Part shown: one piece after another, positions 25,371-34,076 of the stretch | Layout: each line of letters starts with the position of its first letter | Position numbering within the stretch: position 1 is the first letter of the stretch | DNA from: Streptomyces syringium | Lineage (GTDB): Bacteria; Actinomycetota; Actinomycetes; Streptomycetales; Streptomycetaceae | Direction of reading: 5' to 3' | Length of the DNA: 64,000 nucleotides | Assembly: GCF_017876625.1 (NCBI RefSeq) | Contig: NZ_JAGIOH010000001.1 | Location: 6,345,501-6,409,500 of the forward strand | The notes under the pieces: generated by a model | Told to the model about the DNA's origin: nothing | Seen by the model: only the letters and a program-made list of their open reading frames with translations | Databases searched by the model: none | Made by a program: the position numbers and the translations under genes

Positions 25371-27721
25371 ATGGGCCGGCGATGGATGATGACCTGGGCG
25401 CTGTGCGCCGCGGTCGCGTGTGGGCTGTTATGGGTGTGGCCGCTGCGGGACCCTGACCGGCTCTCTGCCGTCGCCGCGGTGCTGGGCACGGTCATCGCCC
25501 TGTTCGGAGTGCTGTCCGCGTGGGCCTGGCGGGCCGGCAGGGGCCGTGCGCACTCCAGCAGTGAGCAAGTCGCGGACGCCGCGGAGGTGCTGGCCCGTAC
25601 GGTCCGCCGGCAGTGGGAGGAAGAGGCGGTTCTCCGGCAGCTGTACGACCCGGCGCCGCTGCCTTTGGTCTGGTCCGACTGTTCCCACCCAGGAGTGTCG
25701 GACCACCGTCAGCTGGTGGGCACCGCAGTGGTCTGCCGGGCCGGCGACCCGCAGGAACTGGCCACGGCCTTCGGGTCACTCGCACGCCGCCGACTGGTGG
25801 TTCTGGGACCGGGAGGATCGGGGAAGACGACCTTCGCCGTCCTGCTCATGCTCGCCCTGCTGCGCACGCGCACCACCGGCGACCCGGTACCGGTGCTCTG
25901 TTCGCTGTCCTCCTTCGACCCCGCGCGCGAGAGCGCCGGGAACTGGCTGCGCCGCCGCATCGCCGCGGACTACCCGGCCATGGCCGACGCCGAGAACTAC
26001 GGTGCCAGTGTCATCGAGGACCTCCTCACCGAGCACCGCCTGATCCCCGTACTCGACGGGCTCGACGAACTCCCCGAACGAAGCCGGGCAGCAGCACTGG
26101 CCTCCCTCAACGACACCCTGCCGTCCGACACCCCGCTCGTTCTCACCTGCCGCACCGCCGACTACGTGCGCGCGGTGGCGGAGAGCGGCGTCCTGACCGG
26201 AGCGGCGGTCCTGGAGCCCGCGCCCGTACGCACCAGCGACGCCCTCGACCTGCTGAGGCTGGCCACGCCGCCGGATTCCCGCCGTCAGGACGGCTGGACC
26301 GCCCTGGCGGAGCACCTCGACCGCCGGCCGCAGGCCCCTGCCGCCCAGGCCCTCACCAGCCCGCTGATGGTGGCCCTGGCCCGGTCCGTCTACGCCGACC
26401 ACGACAACGACCCCGTGGAACTCGCCGACACGGAACGCTTCCCCACTTCCGCCGACATCGAGCGCCACCTCCTCGGCGGGCTGGTCCCGGCCCTCTTCCG
26501 CCGTGCCCGGCGACAGTGCCCCGCGCGCAGCTGGGACCCCCGGCAGGCCCATGACTACCTGGCCCGTCTCGCGGCGGGGATGCACGCCCAGGGCACCTAC
26601 GATCTGGCGTGGTGGCGGCTGTACCAGTGGACTCCGGCCCTCGCCGGGCCATGGCGGCGCGCCGGGACGTGGGCCGTGATCATGTGCGCCGGACTGCTGC
26701 TGACCACGTCGTTCCTGGTGGCGGTCCTGGACGTGCCGTCACGGCCGGAGGCTTTGCGGTGGTTCCCCCTGTCGGTGCTCGAATCCTTCGCCATCGTGCC
26801 CATGCTGGGCCTCAGCGGCCTGATATCCCGGCGGGAACGCAGCCTGACCCGTGCGTCCGCCATGGCTGCCCTCGTCGCGCTGTCCGCCGGTCTCGTGATT
26901 CCCCCGCGTCGTGGTACTACTACCGCGGCGCTCCCGCGACGGAGATCGCGGCGCTGATGGTGGCCTCCATCGGCTTGTTCTGTTTCGCCCTGTGGCTCGT
27001 GATGCTGGGCGCCGGCCTGCCGTCCCCTCCCCGAACACCGAGCCGGAGCCGCCCCGCGCGGCGACGCTGGCGCAGACAGTTGGTCCGGGCACTCGTACTC
27101 GTCGTCGGCGTCGCCGCCATCACCGAGACGCTGTTCCTCAGTTACGCGATGGCCGGGTACGAAGACGTCCTTCCGTCCGGGACCATGCCATGGGGGCTGA
27201 CGATCGGCACCGTGGCGGGCATCGGCCTGGCCGCCCTGGACTGGGTCCGGGGCCCGTCCACCGCTGATGACGTGGCGACGGCCATGTCCTCCATTCAGGC
27301 GGACCGCCTGGTTTCGGTCATCGGCGGAGTGGCCTGCGCGGTGGTTTTCAACATTCCCGACGGTGCCATGCGGGCCGGGCCCTGGGCCCCGTCCGATCCG
27401 CTGCGTACCACTGGGTTCGCGGCCGTCGTCGGTCTCTTCCACTGCGCGATCATCGGTCTCACCACCGCCCTGGCCGCTCACTCCTGGCCCCACTACACGA
27501 TCGCCCGTCTGCTCCTGGCCGCGCGCGGCAAGCTCCCCTGGCGACCGCAGGCGTTCCTCGCCGACGCGCACCAGCTCGGCATCCTCCGCCGGATCGGCCC
27601 CGTCTACCAGTTCCGCCACGCCCGCCTCCAGCACCACCTCGCCACCCACCCCGCGGCAGCCGACCCCCGTACGGACCAGCGGCCGGACCGCTCCAGCCCC
27701 GTAGGAGCGACCAGCACCTGA
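25371..27721 (+). pseudogene. Membrane NACHT-domain NTPase, apparently split by a frameshift
   Basis: Two overlapping frames together encode one ~783-aa STAND NTPase. The first (25371-26957) has an N-terminal hydrophobic pair (~7-55), Walker A GPGGSGKTT (146-154) and NACHT Walker B LIPVLDGLDE (224-233), then hydrophobic helices. At the C5 run 26901-26905 the coding sense moves to the -1 frame, which continues SWYYYRGAPATEIAALMVASIGLF through more helices to FLADAHQLGILRRIGPVYQFRHARLQHHL, the usual end of Streptomyces membrane NACHT proteins, stopping at 27721. One lost base in the C run, a sequencing error or programmed slippage would explain it. NACHT proteins often serve phage defence. ATG 25371 lacks a clear ribosome-binding site. 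Confidence 0.75.
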
Positions 27722-27760
27722 TGCGGTTGCCCGCCCGTCACCGCCGGTCTCCACCGCCGG

Positions 27761-27793
27761 GGCCGGACGCCGTCGGCGGCCGCGCGTCCGGCC
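27761..27793. terminator. Hairpin between convergent NACHT and tex genes
   Basis: GGCCGGACGC (27761-27770) pairs perfectly with GCGTCCGGCC (27784-27793) over a 13-base loop. It lies between the two stop codons and is a likely bidirectional terminator. Confidence 0.55.
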
Positions 27794-27797
27794 AGGG

Positions 27798-30203
27798 CTA
27801 CCGCTTCGGGTTCAACAGCCCCGCTCGGCGGAGGGCGTCCGCCATCGCGTCGTTCGCCGGGGGAGCCGCCTCACGGGGGGTCGTGCCGCCGCGGCGCTGC
27901 TGCGGGGCGGCGCGGCGGTCGCCGCTTCGGTCGGCGCCGCGGGCGCCACCGCGGGGGCCGCGCGGCTCGCGGGCCGCAGGCCCGCCCGCACCCCCGCCGC
28001 CGGACGGCGACTCGTCGTCCAACCTGAGCGTCAGTGAAATCCGCTTGCGCGGAATGTCGACGTCCATGACCTTCACCCGCACGATGTCGCCCGGCTTGAC
28101 CACATCCCGCGGATCCTTCACGAACGTCTTCGACATGGCCGACACATGCACCAGCCCGTCCTGGTGGACACCCACGTCCACGAAGGCACCGAAGGCGGCC
28201 ACGTTGGTGACGACTCCTTCCAGGAGCATCCCCGGCGTCAGATCGCCGATCTTCTCGACGCCGTCCTTGAACGTCGCCGTCTTGAACGCCGGACGCGGGT
28301 CCCGGCCCGGCTTCTCCAGCTCCCGCAGGATGTCCGTGACCGTCGGCAGGCCGAAGGAGTCGTTCACGAAGTCCGCCGGGCGCAGCGAGCGCAGCGTCGT
28401 CGTGTTGCCGATGAGGGAGGCGACCTCGCCGCCCGTCGACTTGATCATCGCGCGCACCACGGGGTACGCCTCGGGGTGCACGCTGGACGCGTCCAGCGGG
28501 TCGTCGCCGCCGCGGATGCGGAGGAAGCCCGCGCACTGCTCGTAGGCCTTCGGGCCGAGCCGGGCCACGTCCTTCAGCGCCCGGCGGGACCGGAAGGGGC
28601 CGTTGGAGTCGCGGTGGGCGACAATGTTCTCCGCGAGGCCCGCGCTGATGCCGGAGACGCGCGAGAGCAGCGGCGCGGAAGCGGTGTTGACGTCGACGCC
28701 CACGCCGTTGACGCAGTCCTCGACGACCGCGTCGAGGGAGCGGGAGAGCTTCACCTCGGACAGATCGTGCTGGTACTGCCCGACGCCGATCGACTTGGGG
28801 TCGATCTTGACCAGCTCGGCCAGCGGGTCCTGGAGCCGCCGGGCGATCGACACCGCGCCGCGCAGCGACACGTCCAGGTCCGGCAGCTCCTGCGAGGCGA
28901 AGGCCGACGCGGAGTACACCGACGCCCCCGCCTCCGACACCATCACCTTCGTCAGCTTCAACTCCGGCTGCCGGGCGATGAGATCCGTCGCGAGCTTGTC
29001 CGTCTCGCGCGACGCCGTGCCGTTGCCGATCGCGATCAGCTCCACGTCGTGCTCGCGGGCGAGGCGGGCCAGCGTGGCCAGCGACGCGTCCCACTTCTGC
29101 TGCGGGACGTGCGGGTAGATCGTCTCGGTCGCGGCGACCTTGCCCGTGGCGTCCACGACGGCGACCTTCACGCCCGTACGGAAGCCGGGGTCGAGGCCCA
29201 TCGTGGCGCGGGTGCCCGCGGGCGCGGCGAGCAGCAGGTCCCGCAGGTTGGCCGCGAAGACCCGGACCGCCTCGTCCTCGGCGGCCTGCCGCAGCCGCAG
29301 CCGCAGATCGATGCCGAGGTGGACCAGGACGCGGGTGCGCCAGGCCCAGCGCACGGTGTCGGCCAGCCACTTGTCACCCGGCCGGCCCCGGTCGGCGATG
29401 CCGAACCGCCGGGAGATCGCCTGCTCGTAACTGCTCGGGCCGCCGTCCTCGCGCGGCTCCTCCGGCTCCAGGGTGAGGTCGAGGACTTCCTCCTTCTCGC
29501 CCCGGAGCATCGCCAGCACCCGGTGCGAGGGCAGCTCGGTGAAGGGCTCGGCGAAGTCGAAGTAGTCGGCGAACTTCGCGCCCGCCTCCTCCTTGCCGGC
29601 CCGCACCTTCGCCGCCACGCGCCCGCGCGACCACATGCGCTCGCGCAGCTCCCCGATCAGGTCCGCGTCCTCCCCGAACCGCTCGGTCAGCACGGCCCGC
29701 GCGCCCTCCAGCGCGGCGGCCGCGTCGGCGACGCCCTTGCCGGGGTCCACGAAGGCCGCTGCCGCGGCGAGGGGTTCGACGCCGGGGTCCCGCAGCAGCC
29801 CGTCCGCCAGCGGCTCCAGCCCGGCCTCCCGCGCGATCTGCGCCTTGGTGCGCCGCTTGGGCTTGAAGGGCAGATAGATGTCCTCCAGCCGCGCCTTGGA
29901 GTCCGCCTCGCGGATCCGCGCCTCCAGCGCCTCGTCCAGCTTGCCCTGCGACCGCACGGACTCCAGGACCGCCGTCCGCCGGTCCTCCAGCTCCCGCAGG
30001 TACCGCAGCCGCTCCTCGAGGGCGCGCAGCTGCGCGTCGTCGAGCATCTCGGTCGCTTCCTTGCGGTAACGGGCGATGAACGGCACGGTCGACCCGCCGT
30101 CGAGCAAGTCGACGGCCGCCTTCACCTGCCGCTCCCGCACGCCGAGCTCCTCGGCGATCCTGCCTGCGATCCTGCCTTCGGTCGACGCACCAGCTGCCGT
30201 CAC
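27798..30203 (-). CDS. tex: Tex family RNA-binding transcription accessory protein
   Basis: An 801-aa Tex protein, a conserved bacterial relative of eukaryotic Spt6 that binds nucleic acid during transcription. In order: N-terminal helical/HTH region (~10-200), the YqgF/RuvC-like domain (TRATMGLDPGFRTGVKVAVVD), helix-hairpin-helix segments (LLSRVSGISAGLAENIVAHRD), and a C-terminal S1 domain (LEGVVTNVAAFGAFVDVGVHQDGLVHVS, ~655-725). The last ~70 residues are Arg/Gly/Pro-rich and disordered, an actinobacterial add-on. GTG 30203 is preferred because GCGGAG lies about 8 bases upstream; GTG 30209 is only 2-3 bases from it. It is a stand-alone gene converging on the NACHT gene. Confidence 0.95.
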   Translation of the reverse strand: MTAAGASTEGRIAGRIAEELGVRERQVKAAVDLLDGGSTVPFIARYRKEATEMLDDAQLRALEERLRYLRELEDRRTAVLESVRSQGKLDEALEARIREADSKARLEDIYLPFKPKRRTKAQIAREAGLEPLADGLLRDPGVEPLAAAAAFVDPGKGVADAAAALEGARAVLTERFGEDADLIGELRERMWSRGRVAAKVRAGKEEAGAKFADYFDFAEPFTELPSHRVLAMLRGEKEEVLDLTLEPEEPREDGGPSSYEQAISRRFGIADRGRPGDKWLADTVRWAWRTRVLVHLGIDLRLRLRQAAEDEAVRVFAANLRDLLLAAPAGTRATMGLDPGFRTGVKVAVVDATGKVAATETIYPHVPQQKWDASLATLARLAREHDVELIAIGNGTASRETDKLATDLIARQPELKLTKVMVSEAGASVYSASAFASQELPDLDVSLRGAVSIARRLQDPLAELVKIDPKSIGVGQYQHDLSEVKLSRSLDAVVEDCVNGVGVDVNTASAPLLSRVSGISAGLAENIVAHRDSNGPFRSRRALKDVARLGPKAYEQCAGFLRIRGGDDPLDASSVHPEAYPVVRAMIKSTGGEVASLIGNTTTLRSLRPADFVNDSFGLPTVTDILRELEKPGRDPRPAFKTATFKDGVEKIGDLTPGMLLEGVVTNVAAFGAFVDVGVHQDGLVHVSAMSKTFVKDPRDVVKPGDIVRVKVMDVDIPRKRISLTLRLDDESPSGGGGAGGPAAREPRGPRGGARGADRSGDRRAAPQQRRGGTTPREAAPPANDAMADALRRAGLLNPKR

Positions 30204-30327
30204 GATCACGCTCCGCTTTCTCTTCGAGCTGCGATCTGCATTGTGGCAGGTACCGCCGACAGCGCCGCCCGCCGCCGCGCGTTGCTCTCCACGCGGCGGC
30301 GGGCGGCCCGGATCGGGGAAGGGGGCC

Positions 30328-31179
30328 TCAGCCGCGCAGGTCCGGCGGGAACGCGCCCGCCTTGACGACGGCCGTCGCGAAGACCGTCCCCAGCTCGGTG
30401 AGCCGCTCCACGCCCGCCGCGCCCAGGTGCTCGTACGGCCCCGCGTCCAGCCGGTCCGTCTCGTCCTCCAGGTCCTCGCGCTGCTTGACGCCCGCCTCCG
30501 TCAACTTCCCCTCCGCGTCGAGCAGTCCGCTCTCCCGCAGCCGCTCCCGCCCCGCGGCCAGCTCCTCCTCGCTCCAGCCGCGCGTGGCCAGCAGCCACTT
30601 CTCCGACATGCCCTGGCCGCTCGCGGCGTGGCCGACGATCGCCTCCACCGGCCCGACGCCCGCCGCGGCCAGCGCCATCAGATGCCCGTCGCCGCGGTGC
30701 TCGCGCAGCAGCGTGGCGGCGTGCCAGTAGGCGAGGTGCGGGGCGTCCGGCACCGGCAGATCGGCGTGCGCGGAGTACAGCGGGCGGGCGGAGCGGCTGC
30801 AGCCCTCCGTGGCGCGCAGCGCGAGTTCGGCCGCCTCGGCCATCTCCGGGGAGGCCACGACGTCGTCGCCGAGCAGCCGACGCATCATGCTGTCACAGGC
30901 CCGCAGCCGGGCCTGGAGGACGTCCTGCGGCGAGGCGACGTCCCACAGCCGCGGAATGAACCCGGCCACCAGCTCGTGCTTGAAGTTGTAGAAGGTCGCC
31001 GTGATGGTGCCCGCCCCGACCCGGCCGAGGGCGGCGCCCCGTCCGGCGAAGTAGGCGCCCTCCTGGAGACCGAGCCGGCCCAGCTCGTCCCGCAGGTCCG
31101 GCGAGAAGTACAGGGCGGAGTGCACGGTGTTGACAACGTTGTGGCAGCGCCGACCGGCGCGCTCGGGCAGAGTGGTCAT
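30328..31179 (-). CDS. SCO6745-family protein (SalK/winged-helix-like)
   Basis: A 283-aa soluble helical protein matching, from memory, the actinobacterial SCO6745 family, annotated as SalK-like or winged-helix. Landmarks are RRCHNVVNTVHSALYFSPDL at the start, the FAGRGAALG turn, HLAYWHAATLLREHRGDGHLMAL in the middle, and a C-terminal half with a wing-like segment (LLDAEGKLTEAGVKQREDLEDETD). It has no enzyme motif I can name. An 18-bp near-perfect palindrome sits 10 bases upstream of its ATG, suggesting tight repression, possibly autoregulation. Context gives no pathway. Confidence 0.75.
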   Translation of the reverse strand: MTTLPERAGRRCHNVVNTVHSALYFSPDLRDELGRLGLQEGAYFAGRGAALGRVGAGTITATFYNFKHELVAGFIPRLWDVASPQDVLQARLRACDSMMRRLLGDDVVASPEMAEAAELALRATEGCSRSARPLYSAHADLPVPDAPHLAYWHAATLLREHRGDGHLMALAAAGVGPVEAIVGHAASGQGMSEKWLLATRGWSEEELAAGRERLRESGLLDAEGKLTEAGVKQREDLEDETDRLDAGPYEHLGAAGVERLTELGTVFATAVVKAGAFPPDLRG

Positions 31180-31189
31180 GTCCCGCACG

Positions 31190-31207
31190 TTACCTACTAG
31201 TTGGTAA
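31190..31207 (-). promoter_or_regulatory. Palindromic operator candidate upstream of the SCO6745-family gene
   Basis: TTACCTACTAGTTGGTAA is an 18-bp palindrome broken by one mismatched pair. It begins 10 bases before the ATG of the minus-strand gene and overlaps the AT-rich stretch where a -10 element would be expected. The size and arms suit a dimeric MarR/HxlR/TetR-type repressor; no such gene is adjacent except the target itself. Confidence 0.55.
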
Positions 31208-31265
31208 GGGTGGTAGGGCGGGGTGGGCCCTCCCGGGCCCGCCGCGAGACCCCCGGGGGCGCCGG

Positions 31266-32030
31266 CTAGCGCGGCCGTCCCACGGTCCACCCGAAGCGCG
31301 GCGCCCGGCGCTCCAGGAAGGCGGTGACCCCCTCGGCGGTGTCACCGCTGCCGCGCGCCTGCTCCGCCCAGTACGCGAGCCGCTCCTCCCCGGGCCGTGC
31401 CCCCGCCGCGAACTCCTTCGCCGCCGCCTGGGTCAGCTGCGACCGCGAGGCCAGCACCCGGGCGAACTCCGCCACCCGCTTGTCCAGCGCGTCCCGCGGC
31501 CACACCTCGTCCACCAGGCCCGTCCGCAGCGCGCGGTCGGTGTCGATCAGCTCGGCGGAGAAGAGCAGGTACTTCGCCGCCGCCGGGCCGACCAGCTCCA
31601 CCAGCCGCCGGGTGGACGACGCCGCGTAGACGATCCCCAGCCGCGCCGGGGTGATGCCGAAGGACGCCCCTTCCGCCGCGAACCGCAGGTCGCAGGCGGC
31701 CGCGAGCTGGCAGCCGCCGCCCACGCAGTGCCCCCGCACGGCCGCGACCGTCGGCTTGGGGAACGCGGCGAGGGCCTCCTCGGCCGCGACCGCCAGATCC
31801 CGCGACGCCTCGGCGCCCTCGGTCAGGGTGGCGATGTCCGCGCCCGCGCAGAAGGTGTCCCCCTCGCCGGTCAGGACGAGGACGCGGACGGCCGGGTCGG
31901 CCGCGCACTCCGCGAGCAGTCCGGGCAGCGCCCGCCACATGTCCGTGGTCATGGCATTCCGCTTGGCGGGGTTGGCGATGCGGACGGTCGCGACACCGTC
32001 GGCGGTGTCCAGATGCAGTGCGGGCTCCAT
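31266..32030 (-). CDS. Crotonase-superfamily protein lacking the two hydratase glutamates
   Basis: A 254-aa enoyl-CoA hydratase/isomerase-fold protein. The oxyanion-hole motifs are present (TFCAGADIATL and GHCVGGGCQLAAACDLRFA). Where enoyl-CoA hydratase has two catalytic Glu, this protein has Q108 (GGGCQLA) and A129 (GITPARLG). It should therefore not be a normal hydratase; isomerase, decarboxylase or another acyl-CoA reaction using a different residue is possible. The fold and CoA-binding parts look intact, so it is not obviously decayed. A TAGCAT box exactly 6 bases before its ATG suggests a leaderless message. Divergent from the DUF308 gene. Confidence 0.85.
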   Translation of the reverse strand: MEPALHLDTADGVATVRIANPAKRNAMTTDMWRALPGLLAECAADPAVRVLVLTGEGDTFCAGADIATLTEGAEASRDLAVAAEEALAAFPKPTVAAVRGHCVGGGCQLAAACDLRFAAEGASFGITPARLGIVYAASSTRRLVELVGPAAAKYLLFSAELIDTDRALRTGLVDEVWPRDALDKRVAEFARVLASRSQLTQAAAKEFAAGARPGEERLAYWAEQARGSGDTAEGVTAFLERRAPRFGWTVGRPR

Positions 32031-32036
32031 GGCCGG

Positions 32037-32074
32037 ATGCTATCCGGGCGCGATCATGCGATCCGGCCTATGAT
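32037..32074. promoter_or_regulatory. Divergent -10 elements between the crotonase and DUF308 genes
   Basis: Minus strand: TAGCAT (32042-32037) lies exactly 6 bases before ATG 32030, the leaderless arrangement. Plus strand: TATGAT (32069-32074) is a near-consensus -10 for the DUF308 gene, about 30 bases before its ATG 32105. Both -35 regions are weak. Confidence 0.45.
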
Positions 32075-32104
32075 CCGGACAGGGGGCGCTACGAGGAGGC
32101 GCTG

Positions 32105-32752
32105 ATGTCCAGAGCCCGCAGGCGACAGGACGGGCGGGCCGGCTCCCACCGCGCACTGAGCCGCAGCTTCGGCCGGCTCGCGCTGCTGGGCGCGGTGCTC
32201 GTCGTCGCGGGAGTGGTGGGTCTGCTCTACGTCGGCTTCGCGACCCTCACCACCATGATCCTCTTCGGCTGGCTGCTGCTGGTGGGCGGTCTCGTCGGAC
32301 TGCTGCACGCCTTCCAGTCGCGGCAGAGCAACTTCTTCTGGCTGGCCGTGGTGGTCGCCGCGCTGAACCTCGCCGCGGGCGTGGTGGTGATCCGGCAGCC
32401 CGAGGGCACCGCCGAGGCCCTGACGATGTTCGCGGCGCTGCTCTTCCTGGCCGGCGGGGTGTTCCGGCTGGCGGGCGGTCTGGTGGTGCGCGGCCCACAG
32501 TTCGGCTGGACGCTGGTGCAGGGTGCCTTCGGGGTGCTGCTGGGCGTTCTGGTGCTCGCCGACTGGCCGCACAGCAGCCTCTATGTGATCGGCACCTTCT
32601 TCTCCCTCGCGCTGCTGTTCGACGGCCTCGGGCTGATCGCGATCGGGGTGGGCGGGCGCCGCGTGGTGAGCCTGGTGGAGCAGGAGGGGCAGCAAAAGGG
32701 GCACGGGGGCAGAGGGGGAGCGGGCCCGGCGGCCAGCACGCCCCCGGGCTGA
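32105..32752 (+). CDS. HdeD/DUF308-like membrane protein
   Basis: A 215-aa integral membrane protein with six hydrophobic helices in paired repeats (~25-50, 52-72, 78-100, 108-128, 138-155, 160-182). This is typical of the DUF308/HdeD family, known in enterobacteria from the acid-resistance locus but of unknown mechanism. A short basic N-terminus (SRARRRQDGRAGSHR) and a Gly/Gln-rich cytosolic tail flank the helices. GAGGAGG lies 6 bases before ATG 32105. No partner genes suggest its substrate or stress signal. Confidence 0.85.
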   Translation: MSRARRRQDGRAGSHRALSRSFGRLALLGAVLVVAGVVGLLYVGFATLTTMILFGWLLLVGGLVGLLHAFQSRQSNFFWLAVVVAALNLAAGVVVIRQPEGTAEALTMFAALLFLAGGVFRLAGGLVVRGPQFGWTLVQGAFGVLLGVLVLADWPHSSLYVIGTFFSLALLFDGLGLIAIGVGGRRVVSLVEQEGQQKGHGGRGGAGPAASTPPG

Positions 32753-32951
32753 CTCGGAGTCTGATATTCCGCATCGTTCATGGAACGCGGAACACGGCGA
32801 CCGGAATCGGTCACCCGGGCACCCCATTGCCGCGTGCTCGATCAAATGCCATCGATAAGTGCCGATTTCTACACAGTGCGCAGGTGTGGACCTTTGCATT
32901 CCCCAACACTCGTGGATGCGGCACAGCCACGGTGAGGGGTTGGTATCGGAC

Positions 32952-33455
32952 ATGGAAATCCTCGGGAGCGTCCCGCCCGAACCGGGGCAGGCCGCCCCGC
33001 TCCGGAGACCGATGGAATTCGACGGCACCTGGCGGTTCACCGCCCCCGCGCTCGACTCCTCCGTGCCCCAGGCCAGGCACGCGGTCCGCGATCTGCTCCG
33101 GCACCAGGGCGTACGGCTGCCGGGTGATCTGCTGCACGGGCTGCTGCTGATCGTCTCCGAGCTGGTCACCAACGCGGTGCAGCACGCGGCGCTGCTCTCC
33201 CCGGAGGTGGCCGTGGAGGTCTCCCTCGGCCCGGACTGGGTGCGGGTGGCCGTCGAGGACAACCACCCCTACCGGCCCAAGCCCCTGGAGGCGGACGACC
33301 ACCGCACCGGCGGCCGGGGACTGCTGCTGGTCAAGACCATCTCGGAGGAGGCGGGCGGCCGGTGCGACGTCGAGCACACCGCGAGCGGCGGCAAGGTGGT
33401 CTGGGCCGCCCTGCCGCTCCTCGCGACGGTTACCAGCCCGCCGCGTCCCCGGTGA
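32952..33455 (+). CDS. Anti-sigma-type ATP-binding protein (HATPase_c_2)
   Basis: About 167 aa forming a single GHKL ATP-binding domain like RsbW/SpoIIAB and the many Streptomyces regulatory ATPases. N-box SELVTNAVQHAA, G1 box VRVAVEDNHPYRP and G2 box GGRGLLLVKTISEEAGG are present. There is no sensor or dimerisation domain, so it probably acts as a serine kinase/anti-sigma factor whose partner is elsewhere. Start is unsettled: ATG 32952 (GAGGGG 12 bases upstream) or ATG 33012 (GGAG 4 bases upstream); both precede the domain. Its 3' end overlaps that of the convergent idi gene by 26 bases. Confidence 0.8.
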   Translation: MEILGSVPPEPGQAAPLRRPMEFDGTWRFTAPALDSSVPQARHAVRDLLRHQGVRLPGDLLHGLLLIVSELVTNAVQHAALLSPEVAVEVSLGPDWVRVAVEDNHPYRPKPLEADDHRTGGRGLLLVKTISEEAGGRCDVEHTASGGKVVWAALPLLATVTSPPRPR

Positions 33456-34020
33456 TCTCCCGCACCACCGGCCGGGCGGCGTCGAGCACGGTCATGAACC
33501 ACGCGGAGAAGGGATACTCCGCCATCAGCGCGTCCAGCTCGGCCGGGGTGACGAACGCCGTCTCGCCGATCTCCTCCGGATCCGGGTGCGGCTCGGCCGT
33601 CACGGTCCCGACGAAGAGGTGGTTGTACTCCTGCTCGACCAGGCCCGAGGCCGGATCGGGGTGGTTGTAGCGCACGGTGCCGGCCTCCCGCATCAGCGCG
33701 GGGGCCAGACCCAGCTCCTCGCCGGTGCGGCGGGCCGCGGCGACGAACGGGGGCTCGTCGGGGTACGGATGGCCGCAGCAGGTGTTCGACCAGACACCAG
33801 GGGAGTGGTACTTCCCCAGCGCCCGGCGCTGCAGCAGCAGCCGGCCGCGGTCGTCGAAGAGGAAGACCGAGAACGCGCGGTGCAGTCTGCCCGGCGCGAC
33901 ATGGGCGGAGAGCTTCTCGGCGGTACCGATGGTTCTGCCGTTCTCGTCGACCAGCTCCAGCATGATCGGTTCAGCGGCGGATACGGAGTCGGCGGAGCCC
34001 TCGGCTGATGTGATCGGCAT
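33430..34020 (-). CDS. idi: Isopentenyl-diphosphate delta-isomerase, type I
   Basis: A 196-aa Nudix-fold enzyme that interconverts IPP and DMAPP. Catalytic C82 (WSNTCCGHP) and E131 (VEQEYNHLF) are spaced 49 residues apart, as in E. coli Idi (C67/E116). The Nudix-like helix RRTGEELGL and metal-binding H84 are present. AGAGGATGG precedes ATG 34020. It lies ~10 kb from the hopanoid cluster and complements its MEP-pathway dxs by balancing the precursors for farnesyl diphosphate and squalene. That link is inferred from pathway logic, as it is a separate transcription unit. Confidence 0.93.
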   Translation of the reverse strand: MPITSAEGSADSVSAAEPIMLELVDENGRTIGTAEKLSAHVAPGRLHRAFSVFLFDDRGRLLLQRRALGKYHSPGVWSNTCCGHPYPDEPPFVAAARRTGEELGLAPALMREAGTVRYNHPDPASGLVEQEYNHLFVGTVTAEPHPDPEEIGETAFVTPAELDALMAEYPFSAWFMTVLDAARPVVREITGDAAGW

Positions 34021-34076
34021 TGACCATCCTCTTTGTCGGTCTTCGGTCCACAAGTCTGCCGTACGCGCCCCCGCGG

